From JACCXG01 sp963834305 (lineage in GTDB: Bacteria; Acidobacteriota; Vicinamibacteria; Vicinamibacterales; 2-12-FULL-66-21): a DNA stretch of 64,000 nucleotides. Of this stretch, positions 36,601 to 44,510 are shown in pieces. Location: contig CAWIAX010000003.1 of NCBI GenBank assembly GCA_963834305.1, positions 1,178,001 through 1,242,000 of the forward strand, in the 5' to 3' direction. A program made the position numbers and the translations under genes. Under the pieces are notes generated by a model. The model searched no databases. It was not told the origin of the DNA and saw only the letters and a program-made list of their open reading frames with translations. Every line of letters begins with the position of its first letter. Positions within the stretch are counted from its first letter, which is position 1.

Positions 36601-37335
36601 ATGCCCGGTGGCGGGCGGCTGTTCATCGCCACAGCTGAGCGGCTGCTCTCGGCCCACGACGCGGCGGCGATGCCCGACGTGTCCGCCGGGCGGCACGTCT
36701 GCCTCCGCGTGTCCGACACCGGCGGCGGCATCGACCCGCAGCACCTGCCGCGCATCTTCGAGCCGTTTTTCACCACCAAGGAAGCGGGAAAGGGCACGGG
36801 CCTCGGGCTGGCCACCGTCTTCGGCATCGTCAAGCAGCACCGGGGCTGGGTGACCGTCGAGAGCACCGTCGGCTCGGGGGCGACCTTCGAAGTCCTGCTG
36901 CCGATCGACGAAGATGCCGCCCGGGCCCGGACCGAGGCGGCCGCGGCACCGGCGCTGCGCCGCCGGACCGAGACCATCCTGCTGGTGGAGGACGAGCCGG
37001 GGGTTCGGATGCTGACCCGTGTGGTGCTCGAGCGACAGGGGTACCGGGTGCTCGAGGCGGCCCACGGGCTCGAAGCCGTGCGTCTCTGGGACCAGCACCA
37101 GGCGACGATTCGCCTGCTGCTGACCGACATCGTCATGCCCGAAGGGGTCAACGGACGGGAACTCGCCGCCCGCTTCCGGGCCGCCAACCCGACGCTTCCG
37201 GTCATCTTCACCAGCGGCTACAGCGCCGAGATTGCCGGCCGCCAGCTCTCGCTGCTCGAAGGGCAGAACTTCCTCCAGAAGCCGTTCTCCCCGCGCCAGC
37301 TCCTGGAAATCGTCGATCGCAGCCTGAGCCGGTGA
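33634..37335 (+). CDS. Hybrid sensor histidine kinase, multi GAF/PAS with C-terminal receiver
   Basis: A protein of 1233 residues from ATG 33634 (weak RBS; start uncertain by a few codons). Order: GAF (about 5-165, starting 'ETARLAALHAYRVLDTLPEQALDDL'), three PAS domains (about 175-545, two with PAC 'HEFRVRWPDGSVRWMAGRG'-type motifs), second GAF (about 560-710), a fourth PAS (about 720-845), HisKA (H in GGVAHDFNNILAAI), HATPase (N-box NLVVNARDAM, DTGGGID, GKGTGLGLATV), and a receiver with phospho-acceptor Asp in LLLTDIVMPEG. No membrane segment: a soluble phosphorelay sensor. It is divergent from the sigma-54-type Usp operon, so it could feed that regulon (inference). Its TGA overlaps the next gene. 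Confidence 0.93.
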   Translation: MTPASSPPDETARLAALHAYRVLDTLPEQALDDLAALAAQICEAPMALISLVDADREWFKSRIGLDVGETSRAGSSFAHSLPHTGLFVVPDAAADSRFADNTLVRGHAVRFYAGTPLVTVDGHVLGALAVLDRVPRQLTAAQEGALGALGRQVMSQLELRRQARELIASERRLRTMFENEPECVKLLGPACELLEMNPAGLRMIEADSMTQVAGRSVLDLVLPEHRAAFAALTGRVMNGESGTLEFEIQGIKGTRRWLETHAAPLRSEQGEITALLGITREITAYKQAEEAARESADRLRMAIDAAHMGTFDWDVPGNHSTWSRCHEELWGFAPGEFDGTYEAFASRVHPEDLPALSAAVSRAITGRTAYAHEFRVRWPDGSVRWMAGRGEFTFDEAGEPLRMRGAIVEITAIREAAARLRDKSAQLETALDMSRMGVWSWDLQTDTLRTIEGSGPVSGLPEPLYPKTGAALLALVHPEDRAVVAGRIERARSTGEYTVEFRIVLPGGDVRWVAERGRCVRDAAGRAVHLTGVDQDITERKEAERRTQHSNRVYAVLSNINETIVRERDSQALLESACRIAVEKGWFRMAWIGLVEEPSGPLRIAAYAGAAEDTLAMIRGLLGDGTSDEGCVWTYQAVRTGEHGVCNDIARDPGAAPWRDAAIRREYRAMAALPLTSGSRVIGTFNLYAGESGFFDEEELRLLDELAADISFALEVHEREAARHRVEQALRESEERFRQLAENVQEVFWITDPSAQRLLYVSPAYEKIWGRCSDSLHASLETWLATIHPDDRARTSQAKMTRGDYDETYRILRPDGSVRWIHDRAFPIRGPGGEVLRVVGTAADITDRRLLEEQLRQSQKMEAIGQLAGGVAHDFNNILAAIMMQADLAAAEPGLPEGSRELFDDIRANTERAANLTRQLLAFSRRQVMQPRQLDLNEVVTSLTKMLQRIVGEDVGLQLNLHPRPLLTRGDPGMLDQVLLNLVVNARDAMPGGGRLFIATAERLLSAHDAAAMPDVSAGRHVCLRVSDTGGGIDPQHLPRIFEPFFTTKEAGKGTGLGLATVFGIVKQHRGWVTVESTVGSGATFEVLLPIDEDAARARTEAAAAPALRRRTETILLVEDEPGVRMLTRVVLERQGYRVLEAAHGLEAVRLWDQHQATIRLLLTDIVMPEGVNGRELAARFRAANPTLPVIFTSGYSAEIAGRQLSLLEGQNFLQKPFSPRQLLEIVDRSLSR

Positions 37336-38408
37336 TCATGGCTGTGCGCTGTCGTCTGCTCGCCGCCGTCCTGCCGATCGTCCTCGTCCTCTGGGGAGGG
37401 AGGGCCGCCGGCCAGGGAGAGATGCGGCCGCATTCGCGGGCGGCGTTCCTGCGGTTGATCGATCGCCCGCGCGTGCCGCTGGCGCCCGACGTGCAGACGC
37501 GGCCAGCCGATGGGCAGACGCCCGCCGGCCCGCCGGTTCAGCGCCAGCGCGTGAGCTTTGCCGTTCAGGCGGGGGAGCGCGTGCCTGCCCTGGTCTGGAA
37601 AGCCACATCGGCGGCCGGCCGCCGCCCGGTGGTCATCCTCATGCACGGCACGGGCGGGAGCAAGGAGGACGCCCGGATCGTGCAGCTGGCGCACGACCTG
37701 GCGGCCCGCGGCTTCATTGCCGTGGCGATCGACGGCCGCCATCACGGCGAGCGGGCGAAACCGGGCGCCCGGGCAGCGGAGTACGTGGACGCGATGTTGC
37801 GCGCCTGGCAGACCGGGCGGACGCACCCGTTCCTCTACGACACCGTCTGGGACATCCTCCGCCTCGTGGACTACCTGGAGACGCGCGAAGATGTCGATGC
37901 GGCGCGGATCGGGTTGACCGGCATCTCGAAGGGAGGCATGGAGACCTACCTCGCGGCGGCCGTGGATCCGCGCATCGCCGCGGCCGTGCCGGTGATCGGC
38001 GTCCAGAGTTTCCGCTGGGCGCTCGAGCACGACAGCTGGCAGTCGCGGGTGGGAACGTTCCAGGCCGCGATCGACGCCGCGGCGGCCGGCGCCGGCGCGC
38101 AGGTCGATGCCGCGTTCGTCCGCAGCTTCTACGACCGCGTGGTCCCGGGAATCTACACGGAGTTCGACGCCCCCGCCATGCTGCCGCTGATTGCGCCGCG
38201 GCCGCTCCTGGTGATCAACGGCGACTCGGATGCCCGGACGCCGATTGAAGGGGTGCGGGAGTCGGCCGCCGCCGCCGCGCGCGCCTACGGCGATGCGGGG
38301 GTGCCGGGGCGCTTCTCGCTCCATCTTCAGCCGAAGACCGGGCACGAGTTCACGGCAGCGGCGCAGACGGCGGCCGTGGAGTGGTTCGTGCGCTGGCTGA
38401 CGCCGTAA
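37332..38408 (+). CDS. Exported alpha/beta hydrolase (dienelactone/acyl-esterase type)
   Basis: A protein of 358 residues. A GTG at 37332 overlaps the kinase stop (GTGA); ATG 37338 is the alternative. A signal peptide (LLAAVLPIVLVLWGGRAAG) targets export. Hydrolase fold: 'VVILMHGTGGSKED' oxyanion strand, nucleophile Ser in TGISKGG, Asp in 'LVINGDSDARTP', His in 'KTGHEFT'. A second His/Gly loop 'AIDGRHHGER' is typical of acetyl-xylan-esterase/dienelactone-hydrolase relatives. Substrate is unknown; a polysaccharide or xenobiotic ester is plausible given its location outside the cytoplasm. Confidence 0.85.
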   Translation: MIMAVRCRLLAAVLPIVLVLWGGRAAGQGEMRPHSRAAFLRLIDRPRVPLAPDVQTRPADGQTPAGPPVQRQRVSFAVQAGERVPALVWKATSAAGRRPVVILMHGTGGSKEDARIVQLAHDLAARGFIAVAIDGRHHGERAKPGARAAEYVDAMLRAWQTGRTHPFLYDTVWDILRLVDYLETREDVDAARIGLTGISKGGMETYLAAAVDPRIAAAVPVIGVQSFRWALEHDSWQSRVGTFQAAIDAAAAGAGAQVDAAFVRSFYDRVVPGIYTEFDAPAMLPLIAPRPLLVINGDSDARTPIEGVRESAAAAARAYGDAGVPGRFSLHLQPKTGHEFTAAAQTAAVEWFVRWLTP

Positions 38409-38424
38409 GCGGCGGCCGGCGCGG

Positions 38425-39897
38425 CTATGGCCGGCGCGGCCGCGGCATGCGCGCGCCCGACTGCTCGCGCCAGCGCGCCAGCTCGGCGCGCAGGCTGGCG
38501 GCCTCCTTCACCCGCTCCGCCGCCAGATCGCGGCGCTCGCCCGGATCCTGCGCGAGGTCGTACAGCTCCACCCGGCCACCCTCGAACCACTCGATCAGCT
38601 TCATCGATCCCTTCCGGATCGCCCCCGCCGGCGTGCTGCCGGACCCATGGTAGTGAGGCGCGTGCCAGTGCAGCGCGGTGCGCCCAAGCGTGCCCCCTTC
38701 CCGCAGCAGCGGCGCCACGCTCATCCCGTCGAGATGCTGCGCGGGTCGCGCCGGCAGGCCGGCCAGCTGCAGCAGGGTCGGGTAGAGATCGTTGGAAATC
38801 GACGGCGTCTCAATCACCGCCCCGGCCGGAATGCGCCCCGGCCACCGGACGATGAGCGGCGAGCGGATGCCGCCTTCGTAGAGCCAGCCCTTGCCGGCGC
38901 GCAGCGGGGCGTTCGATGTGGGCATCCGCGCGCCCGACCCTTTGAGGGTGCTCAACCCGCCGTTGTCCGAGACGAATACGACGATCGTGTTGTCCGCTAT
39001 CGCCAGCGCGTCGAGCGTGTCGAGCAGGCGGCCAACGCTGGCATCCACGCTCTCGACCATCGCCGCGTAGGCCGTGTGGTCCTGGCGCAGCCTGGTCGTG
39101 CCGGCGCCTTCGGAGAGCGTGGCGGGGGCCGCTGCTCCCGGCAGCCGGTCGCGCTTCGCCGCGTACTTGGCGATGAGCTCCTGCGGCGCTTCGATCGGCG
39201 TATGCACGGCGTAGTGCGAGAGCACGAGAAAGAAGGGGCGGGTGCGCGGCGCGCGGAGGAACTGCACTGCCTCGGCCGTCAGGCGATCGGTGAGGTACTC
39301 GCCGCCCGCCGCACCCTCGAGATCCGGCACGTCGGTCTCCGGCCTCGCGGCGCTGCGGTAGGGTGGGAAGAACGACGCCGGCTGGCCGGCGCCGTTCACC
39401 GCTCGCGTCCAGGCGAAGCCCTGGGCCGACGGCATGAAGGGACCGGTGCCGAGGTGCCATTTGCCGATGTAGCCGGTATCGTAGCCGCCCGCCTGGAACG
39501 CTTCGCCGACAGTGACTTCCTCGAGCGGCAGCTGCCGCTCGTAGTCGGCCGGCAGCAGCGTACCGCTCGTGTCCTGACCGCCGATCCAGTCGGTGATGTG
39601 GACGCGGGCGGGACTCTTGCCGGTCATCAGGCTTGCGCGCGTGGGCGAGCAGATGGCGCCGGCCGTGTAGAACTGCGAGAAGCGCGCGCCGCCGCCGGCC
39701 AGCCGGTCGATCCGCGGCGTCTCGTAGAAGGGGCTGCCGTATACCCCCGTATCCTTCCAGCCCAGATCGTCGATCAGGATCACGAGCACGTTCGGCTGCG
39801 CCCCCCGTCCCTGGGGGGCCATCGTCGCGGCGGGCATCGCGGCGGCAAGCATCGCCCACGCGGTCACGACGCTCAGCGTCCGGCGGAGAGTGGTCAC
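38425..39897 (-). CDS. Secreted sulfatase (formylglycine type)
   Basis: A protein of 490 residues. Start GTG 39897 follows AAAGGA and gives a signal peptide; the frame is open far upstream but only as a shadow of msrB. The sulfatase signature CSPTR (Cys converted to formylglycine) lies at about residue 85, with metal ligands in 'VLVILIDDLGW' and 'VVFVSDNGG', and the 'KWHLG' Lys/His pair. It removes sulfate from a sulfated glycan or ester in the periplasm. Maturation needs a formylglycine-generating enzyme, not seen here. Confidence 0.9.
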   Translation of the reverse strand: MTTLRRTLSVVTAWAMLAAAMPAATMAPQGRGAQPNVLVILIDDLGWKDTGVYGSPFYETPRIDRLAGGGARFSQFYTAGAICSPTRASLMTGKSPARVHITDWIGGQDTSGTLLPADYERQLPLEEVTVGEAFQAGGYDTGYIGKWHLGTGPFMPSAQGFAWTRAVNGAGQPASFFPPYRSAARPETDVPDLEGAAGGEYLTDRLTAEAVQFLRAPRTRPFFLVLSHYAVHTPIEAPQELIAKYAAKRDRLPGAAAPATLSEGAGTTRLRQDHTAYAAMVESVDASVGRLLDTLDALAIADNTIVVFVSDNGGLSTLKGSGARMPTSNAPLRAGKGWLYEGGIRSPLIVRWPGRIPAGAVIETPSISNDLYPTLLQLAGLPARPAQHLDGMSVAPLLREGGTLGRTALHWHAPHYHGSGSTPAGAIRKGSMKLIEWFEGGRVELYDLAQDPGERRDLAAERVKEAASLRAELARWREQSGARMPRPRRP

Positions 39898-40122
39898 GGG
39901 ATGTCCTTTCCGTTCTGGTGCGGCACCGCCCGAATCCTGCCACGCGGGAAAGGCGGCGGCAAGCAGGCCAGGGCGCCGTTTCGGAGGGGGCCGGGAATAA
40001 ACGGCGTCTTTCCGGTATTGATCAAGAGAGGCTGGGCGACAGGCGCCTGCCAGCCCATGTGCGGATCCGACATCCGCCGGCGCCGGGGCGGCGTATCTTA
40101 AGCAGGGACAGAGGAGTCCATC

Positions 40123-40632
40123 ATGCATCGACGAGCTTTCCTGGCGGCCACGGCGGCGTTCCTGCCTGCGGCCCTCGCGTCCTGCGCCGCGGGCGCGGAC
40201 ACGGCGGCGGTGCCGGCCGGCGGGCCAGAGCGCTTCGAGATCACGAAGACCGAGGCCGAGTGGCGACAGCTGCTGACGCCCGATCGGTTCCAGATCCTGC
40301 GCAAGCACGGCACCGAGCCGGCCGGCTCGAGCCCGCTCAATGCCGAGCACCGCACGGGCACGTTCCACTGTGCCGGCTGCGACCTGGCACTCTACGACTC
40401 GAGCACCAAGTTCGAGAGCGGCACCGGCTGGCCGAGCTTCACGGCGCCGCTCGACAAGGCGATCGGCACCAGCATCGACCGCAGCTGGCTCATGGAGCGG
40501 GTCGAAGTGCACTGCCGCCGGTGCGGCGGCCACCTCGGCCACGTGTTCGACGACGGCCCGCGGCCGACCGGCAAGCGGTATTGCATGAACGGCGCGGCGA
40601 TGGTCTTCAAACCGGCAGCACAGGGAGCGTAA
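40123..40632 (+). CDS. msrB: Exported peptide-methionine (R)-S-oxide reductase
   Basis: A protein of 169 residues. The N-terminus MHRRAFLAATAAFLPAALASC carries a twin-Arg pair and a lipobox-like LASC, so it is exported. MsrB core: zinc CxxC pairs CAGC and CRRC, 'FESGTGWPSF', 'CGGHLGHVFDDGP', and the catalytic Cys in RYCMNGAAM. It reduces methionine-R-sulfoxide in envelope proteins. It forms an operon with msrA directly downstream. Confidence 0.94.
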   Translation: MHRRAFLAATAAFLPAALASCAAGADTAAVPAGGPERFEITKTEAEWRQLLTPDRFQILRKHGTEPAGSSPLNAEHRTGTFHCAGCDLALYDSSTKFESGTGWPSFTAPLDKAIGTSIDRSWLMERVEVHCRRCGGHLGHVFDDGPRPTGKRYCMNGAAMVFKPAAQGA

Positions 40633-40636
40633 GGTG

Positions 40637-41266
40637 ATGAGCAACAGGACGCGCGCGACTCTGGCGATAGCTGCCGCCTGTGCGGTGGCGCTGCTGACAG
40701 CGGGGGCCGCGGCCCGGCAGGCTGCGCCCCCGGCATCGGAGGGGCGTGCGACGGCGACCTTTGCCGGCGGCTGTTTCTGGTGCATGGAGCCGCCGTTCGA
40801 AGAGCTCGACGGCGTCCTCTCGGTCGTCTCGGGCTATACCGGCGGGCGGATGGCCAACCCGACTTACGAGCAGGTCTCGGGCGGCGGAACGGGACATACC
40901 GAGGCGGTCGAGATCACCTACGACCCGTCGAAGATCAGCTACGAGAAGCTGCTCGAGGTCTACTGGCGCAATGTCGACGCGGTCGATGGCGACGGGCAGT
41001 TCTGCGATCGCGGCAGCCAGTATCGCCCGGCGATCTTTGCCCACTCCGACGACCAGCAGCGGCTGGCGGAGGCATCGAAGCAGCAGGTGGCGGGGCGACT
41101 GGGCGAGCCGATCCAGGTGCAGATCGCGAAGGCGGGCACGTTCTACCAGGCCGAGGCGTACCACCAGGACTATTACAAGACCAACCCGCTGCGCTACAAG
41201 TTCTACAAGTGGAACTGCGGCCGCGAGCAGCGGCTCGACGCGCTCTGGGGCAAGAAGGGGGGCTAG
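40637..41266 (+). CDS. msrA: Exported peptide-methionine (S)-S-oxide reductase
   Basis: A protein of about 209 residues (ATG 40637; GTG 40634 directly before it is also possible). A signal peptide (ATLAIAAACAVALLTAGAAARQ) precedes the MsrA domain with catalytic Cys in GGCFWCMEPPF, 'GYTGG', 'YEQVSGGGTGHTEAVEI' and 'YRPAIF'. It reduces methionine-S-sulfoxide. With msrB 4-5 bases upstream it makes a complete repair pair for the periplasm. Confidence 0.94.
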   Translation: MSNRTRATLAIAAACAVALLTAGAAARQAAPPASEGRATATFAGGCFWCMEPPFEELDGVLSVVSGYTGGRMANPTYEQVSGGGTGHTEAVEITYDPSKISYEKLLEVYWRNVDAVDGDGQFCDRGSQYRPAIFAHSDDQQRLAEASKQQVAGRLGEPIQVQIAKAGTFYQAEAYHQDYYKTNPLRYKFYKWNCGREQRLDALWGKKGG

Positions 41267-41437
41267 CGTCCCCACGTCCAGCGGATGAGCGCGGCGAGCC
41301 CGGGCCCCTTCAAGGATCTGGCCGTTCGCCATCAGCCTCGCGACGGCGCTGTGCCGCGGCCCGCACCGCGCCTGGTGCTGATCGCCAGCCCGGCGGCGTC
41401 CTGCACTTCCTGACAGCAATGTTCTGCCGGGCGGTTC

Positions 41438-41460
41438 GTCACGACATTTATGTCTGACGT
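41438..41460. repeat. Interrupted palindrome upstream of amtB
   Basis: CGTCACGACAT / ATGTCTGACG: GACATTTATGTC is a perfect inner palindrome and the arms extend with one bulged base. It lies 82 bases upstream of the -24 element, the normal place for an enhancer-binding site, but it does not match the TGCAC-N-GTGCA NtrC consensus. Confidence 0.4.
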
Positions 41461-41541
41461 TCAACCGTCGCTCCCGTCCCGATCCGGGAAATTCCCCTGA
41501 AAAACTCCTGATGGTGTCGCGACGCGCGCCTGATGCCGCGT

Positions 41542-41555
41542 GGCGATTCTCTTGC
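41542..41555 (+). promoter_or_regulatory. Predicted sigma-54 (-24/-12) promoter of amtB
   Basis: TGGCGATTCTCTTGCA around these bases: exact GG-N10-GC with consensus TTGCA at -12. Start of transcription is expected near 41,567. Sigma-54 control fits an ammonium transporter. Confidence 0.65.
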
Positions 41556-41644
41556 ACTGTGGCCGGTGCGCCCGTGCACCTAACCACATGGCACCCGGCA
41601 CGGCGCCCACCGCGCGTGCCTGGTGCGTGTCTCGAGGAGATCCG

Positions 41645-43003
41645 ATGAGAAGGGGACTGTTGGTCGGCTCGGTGTTTGTGCTGGCGCTGTTGACGCCGGC
41701 CCTGTCGGAGGCGGCCATCGACGCGGAAACGAAAGTGGCCCTCGACACGCTCTGGGTGCTGCTGACGGCGTTCCTGGTGTTCTTCATGAACGCCGGCTTC
41801 GCGCTGGTGGAGAGCGGGCTCTGCCGGGCCAAGAATGCCGTCAACATTCTCGCCAAGAACTTCATCGTCTTTGCGGCGTCGTCGGTGGCGTTCTGGATCG
41901 TCGGGTTCGCCCTGATGTTCGGCGACGGCACCGACTACATCGGGCTCTCGGGCTGGGGGCTGCACGGCACCGACAACAGCCCGGCGACCGGCGATGCCTA
42001 CCAGGGGGTGTTCTCGGCGCTCAACTGGACCGGCGTGCCGCTCTACGCCAAGTTCTTCTTCCAGCTGGTCTTTGCCGGCACCGCCGCCACCATCGTCAGC
42101 GGCGCCGTCGCCGAGCGGGTCAAATTTGTGGCCTTTGTGCTGTTCGCCTTCATTCTTGTCGCTTTCATTTACCCGATCGGCGGTCACTGGGCGTGGGGCG
42201 GCGGCTGGCTGTCGAAGATGGGCTTCGGCGACTTCGCCGGGTCCACCGTCGTCCACAGCATCGGCGGCTGGGCGGCGCTGGCCGGGGTCATCGTGCTCGG
42301 GCCGCGCCTGGGCAAGTACCTGCCCGACGGCACGGTCAAGCCGATCGTCGCCCACAACATGACCAGCGCCACCCTCGGCGCGCTGATCCTCTGGCTGGGA
42401 TGGTTCGGGTTCAACCCCGGGAGCACGATGGCCGCCGACCCGTCCGCCATCGCGCTCATTGCGCTCAACACCAACATGGCGGCCGCCGCCGGCTGCCTGA
42501 CGGCGACGGTGGCTGCGTGGGTCGTGCTGGGCAAGCCGGATCTCAGCATGATCATCAACGGCACGCTGGCCGGGCTGGTCGCCATCACCGCCCCCTGCAA
42601 CGTCGTCTCGGTCGGCAGCTCGGTGATCATCGGCGGCGTGGCCGGCGTGCTCGTGGTCTACGCCGTGCTGTTCTTCGACAAGGTGAAGCTCGACGACCCG
42701 GTTGGCGCGCTGAGCGTGCACCTCGTCAACGGCGTGTTCGGCACGCTCGCGGTCGGGCTGTTCGCCACGGAAGGCGGGCTGCTCCTCGGCGGCGGATTCG
42801 CGAAAACGCTGACCCAGCTGATCGGCATCGCCGCCATCGGCGCCATGACGTTCGCGCTCAGCCTGGGCGCCTGGATGGTGCTCAAGGTGACGATGGGCGT
42901 CCGCGTGTCGGCGGAGGAGGAGATCGAAGGGCTCGACGTCGGCGAGCACGGCATGGATGCCTACGCCGGCTTCGGCGAGAAGATGACGGCGGAGATCATT
43001 TAG
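41645..43003 (+). CDS. amtB: Ammonium transporter (Amt/MEP/Rh family)
   Basis: A protein of 452 residues from ATG 41645 behind GAGGAG. A cleavable signal peptide (ending SEAAI) is followed by eleven membrane segments. Amt signatures: 'FFMNAGFALVESGLCRAKNAVNIL', 'FFFQLVFAGTAATIVSGAVAERV', 'GSTVVHSIGGWAALAGV' with the first pore His, and 'DPVGALSVHLVNGVFGTLAVGLF' with the second pore His. It imports ammonium under nitrogen limitation. No glnK is adjacent. The C-terminal tail (GLDVGEHGMDAYAGF) keeps the family motif that contacts PII. Confidence 0.95.
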   Translation: MRRGLLVGSVFVLALLTPALSEAAIDAETKVALDTLWVLLTAFLVFFMNAGFALVESGLCRAKNAVNILAKNFIVFAASSVAFWIVGFALMFGDGTDYIGLSGWGLHGTDNSPATGDAYQGVFSALNWTGVPLYAKFFFQLVFAGTAATIVSGAVAERVKFVAFVLFAFILVAFIYPIGGHWAWGGGWLSKMGFGDFAGSTVVHSIGGWAALAGVIVLGPRLGKYLPDGTVKPIVAHNMTSATLGALILWLGWFGFNPGSTMAADPSAIALIALNTNMAAAAGCLTATVAAWVVLGKPDLSMIINGTLAGLVAITAPCNVVSVGSSVIIGGVAGVLVVYAVLFFDKVKLDDPVGALSVHLVNGVFGTLAVGLFATEGGLLLGGGFAKTLTQLIGIAAIGAMTFALSLGAWMVLKVTMGVRVSAEEEIEGLDVGEHGMDAYAGFGEKMTAEII

Positions 43004-43018
43004 CCACGAGTACGACTA

Positions 43019-43048
43019 CGCTCCTCGCGCAACGGCGCGCGGGGAGCG
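43019..43048 (+). terminator. Hairpin terminator after amtB
   Basis: CGCTCCTCGCGC, loop AACG, then GCGCGCGGGGAGCG: a long GC stem 16 bases after the amtB stop, followed by TT rather than a long U-run. Confidence 0.55.
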
Positions 43049-43298
43049 TTCCATCCCGGCGGTCACGCCTGACGGGAACCGCGACGGTCCCGGCGTCGTC
43101 AACTCCTCAGCAGGCTTCCTGTCCCGTTCTCACCGGCGTGCCCAGTCGGACACACTCGAGCAGCCCACCACGGCTGTGCCGGAAGTGCGGCCCGGCCGCG
43201 ATAAATGCGCGGCAGCGCGGGCGCGGTAAGCATTTCGCGAAGGACCCGAGTATACGAGTAGGGCTGCTCACGTCGCGTCCCGGGAGGAACTCGAACAC

Positions 43299-44510
43299 AT
43301 GCGGATGAGACGGTGGTGGCTGAGCGCAGGCTGGGCACTCGCCCTGACGGCGGTCTACGCGTCCACCGCGACAGCGCAATCGTCGGCTGAGCTGTTCGAC
43401 CCCGACGCGGTGCACGACATCAGGCTCTTCATCAATTCGCGCGACTACCGGCAGCTGCGCGAGGACTACACCGAGAACACCTACTACACCGCGGACCTCG
43501 CGTGGCGCGGCCTGCGCGTGCGCAACATCGGCGTGCGCAGCCGCGGCATGGGCAGCCGGAACCCGAGCAAGCTCGGCCTGCTCCTGGATTTCGATCGCTA
43601 CACCACCCGCCAGACGTTTCTCGGCCTCGAGTCGCTGGTGCTCGACAACCTCTGGCAGGATCCGTCGCTCATCGCCGAGCGCACGGCGATGGCGTTCGTC
43701 CGCCGCATGGGGGGGATCGCCTCGCGCGAGTCCTTCTGCCGGTTCTACATCAACAACGAGTTCCAGGGCCTCTACGCCGTGGTGGAAGCCGTCGACCGGC
43801 CGTTCCTGATGCGGACCGTCGGCGAGGATCAGGGCTACCTGTTCCGCTACGACTTCCAGCGGGAATGGCACGGCGAGTACCTCGGGGACGAGCTCGATGT
43901 CTACAAGTCGTTCTTCGAGCCGCAGACCCGTCAGCTCGAGTCCGACCGCAGCCTCTATGGGCCGATCCGTGACCTGTTCCGGGAAGTGAACGCCGATCAG
44001 GACGCCGCCTGGCGCGCGCGCGTCGAGCAGTACGTCGATCTGCCGCAGATCGTCACCCACGCGGCGATCGACGCCTTTCTCGCCAACGAAGACAGCCTGG
44101 CCGGCGCCTACGGGATGAACAACTTCTTCCTCTACCGGCGGGAGGATGCCACCGTGCACCGGATCATCCCCTGGGACATCGACACCGCGTTCGTCGACGT
44201 GCACTACCCGATCTTCGGCCGGACCGGCGAGAACGTGCTGGTGGGCCGCGCGCTCGCCTACGACGACCTCCGCGCGCTCTACCTCGGCACCCTCGAGCAG
44301 TGCGCCCGGTCGGCGCAGGCCGACGACTGGCTGGTGCGGGAGGTGGAGCGGCTGGCGGCGATCGCGGCGGAACCGGCAGCCGAGGACACCCGCAAGCAGT
44401 TCACCACGGAGCTGTTCGACGACACCGTGAACGAGCTGCGCGGCTTCGCGACCGGCCGCGCCGAATTCGTGCTGGAGGAAGTGGCCCGCGCGCGGGGCGC
44501 GGCTCAGTGA
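43299..44510 (+). CDS. Secreted CotH-like protein kinase-fold protein
   Basis: A protein of 403 residues with a signal peptide (MRMRRWWLSAGWALALTAVYASTATAQ). The CotH pattern is visible: 'VHDIRLFINSRDYRQLRED', 'RNIGVRSRGMGSRNPSKLGLLLDF', 'LGLESLVLDNLWQDPS', 'FYINNEFQGLYAVVEAVDRPFL', and the active-site region 'MNNFFLYR ... IIPWDIDTAF'. CotH of Bacillus spores phosphorylates coat proteins; the family is widespread in secreted bacterial proteins where the target is unknown. The 3' end overlaps the convergent phosphoesterase gene by 7 bases. Confidence 0.88.
   Translation: MRMRRWWLSAGWALALTAVYASTATAQSSAELFDPDAVHDIRLFINSRDYRQLREDYTENTYYTADLAWRGLRVRNIGVRSRGMGSRNPSKLGLLLDFDRYTTRQTFLGLESLVLDNLWQDPSLIAERTAMAFVRRMGGIASRESFCRFYINNEFQGLYAVVEAVDRPFLMRTVGEDQGYLFRYDFQREWHGEYLGDELDVYKSFFEPQTRQLESDRSLYGPIRDLFREVNADQDAAWRARVEQYVDLPQIVTHAAIDAFLANEDSLAGAYGMNNFFLYRREDATVHRIIPWDIDTAFVDVHYPIFGRTGENVLVGRALAYDDLRALYLGTLEQCARSAQADDWLVREVERLAAIAAEPAAEDTRKQFTTELFDDTVNELRGFATGRAEFVLEEVARARGAAQ

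Larger units (their letters stand above)
41267..41644. other. Regulatory region upstream of the ammonium transporter
   Basis: These 378 bases hold no gene. They contain an interrupted palindrome (41,438-41,460), an A-rich segment (GGGAAATTCCCC and TGAAAAACTCC, 41,486-41,511) and a -24/-12 promoter (41,542-41,555), in that order towards the gene. Confidence 0.6.

Noticed and set aside
39898..40785. Upstream extension of the first sulfatase frame
   Set aside because: It lies antisense to msrB; the GTG at 39,897 has an RBS and begins a signal peptide.
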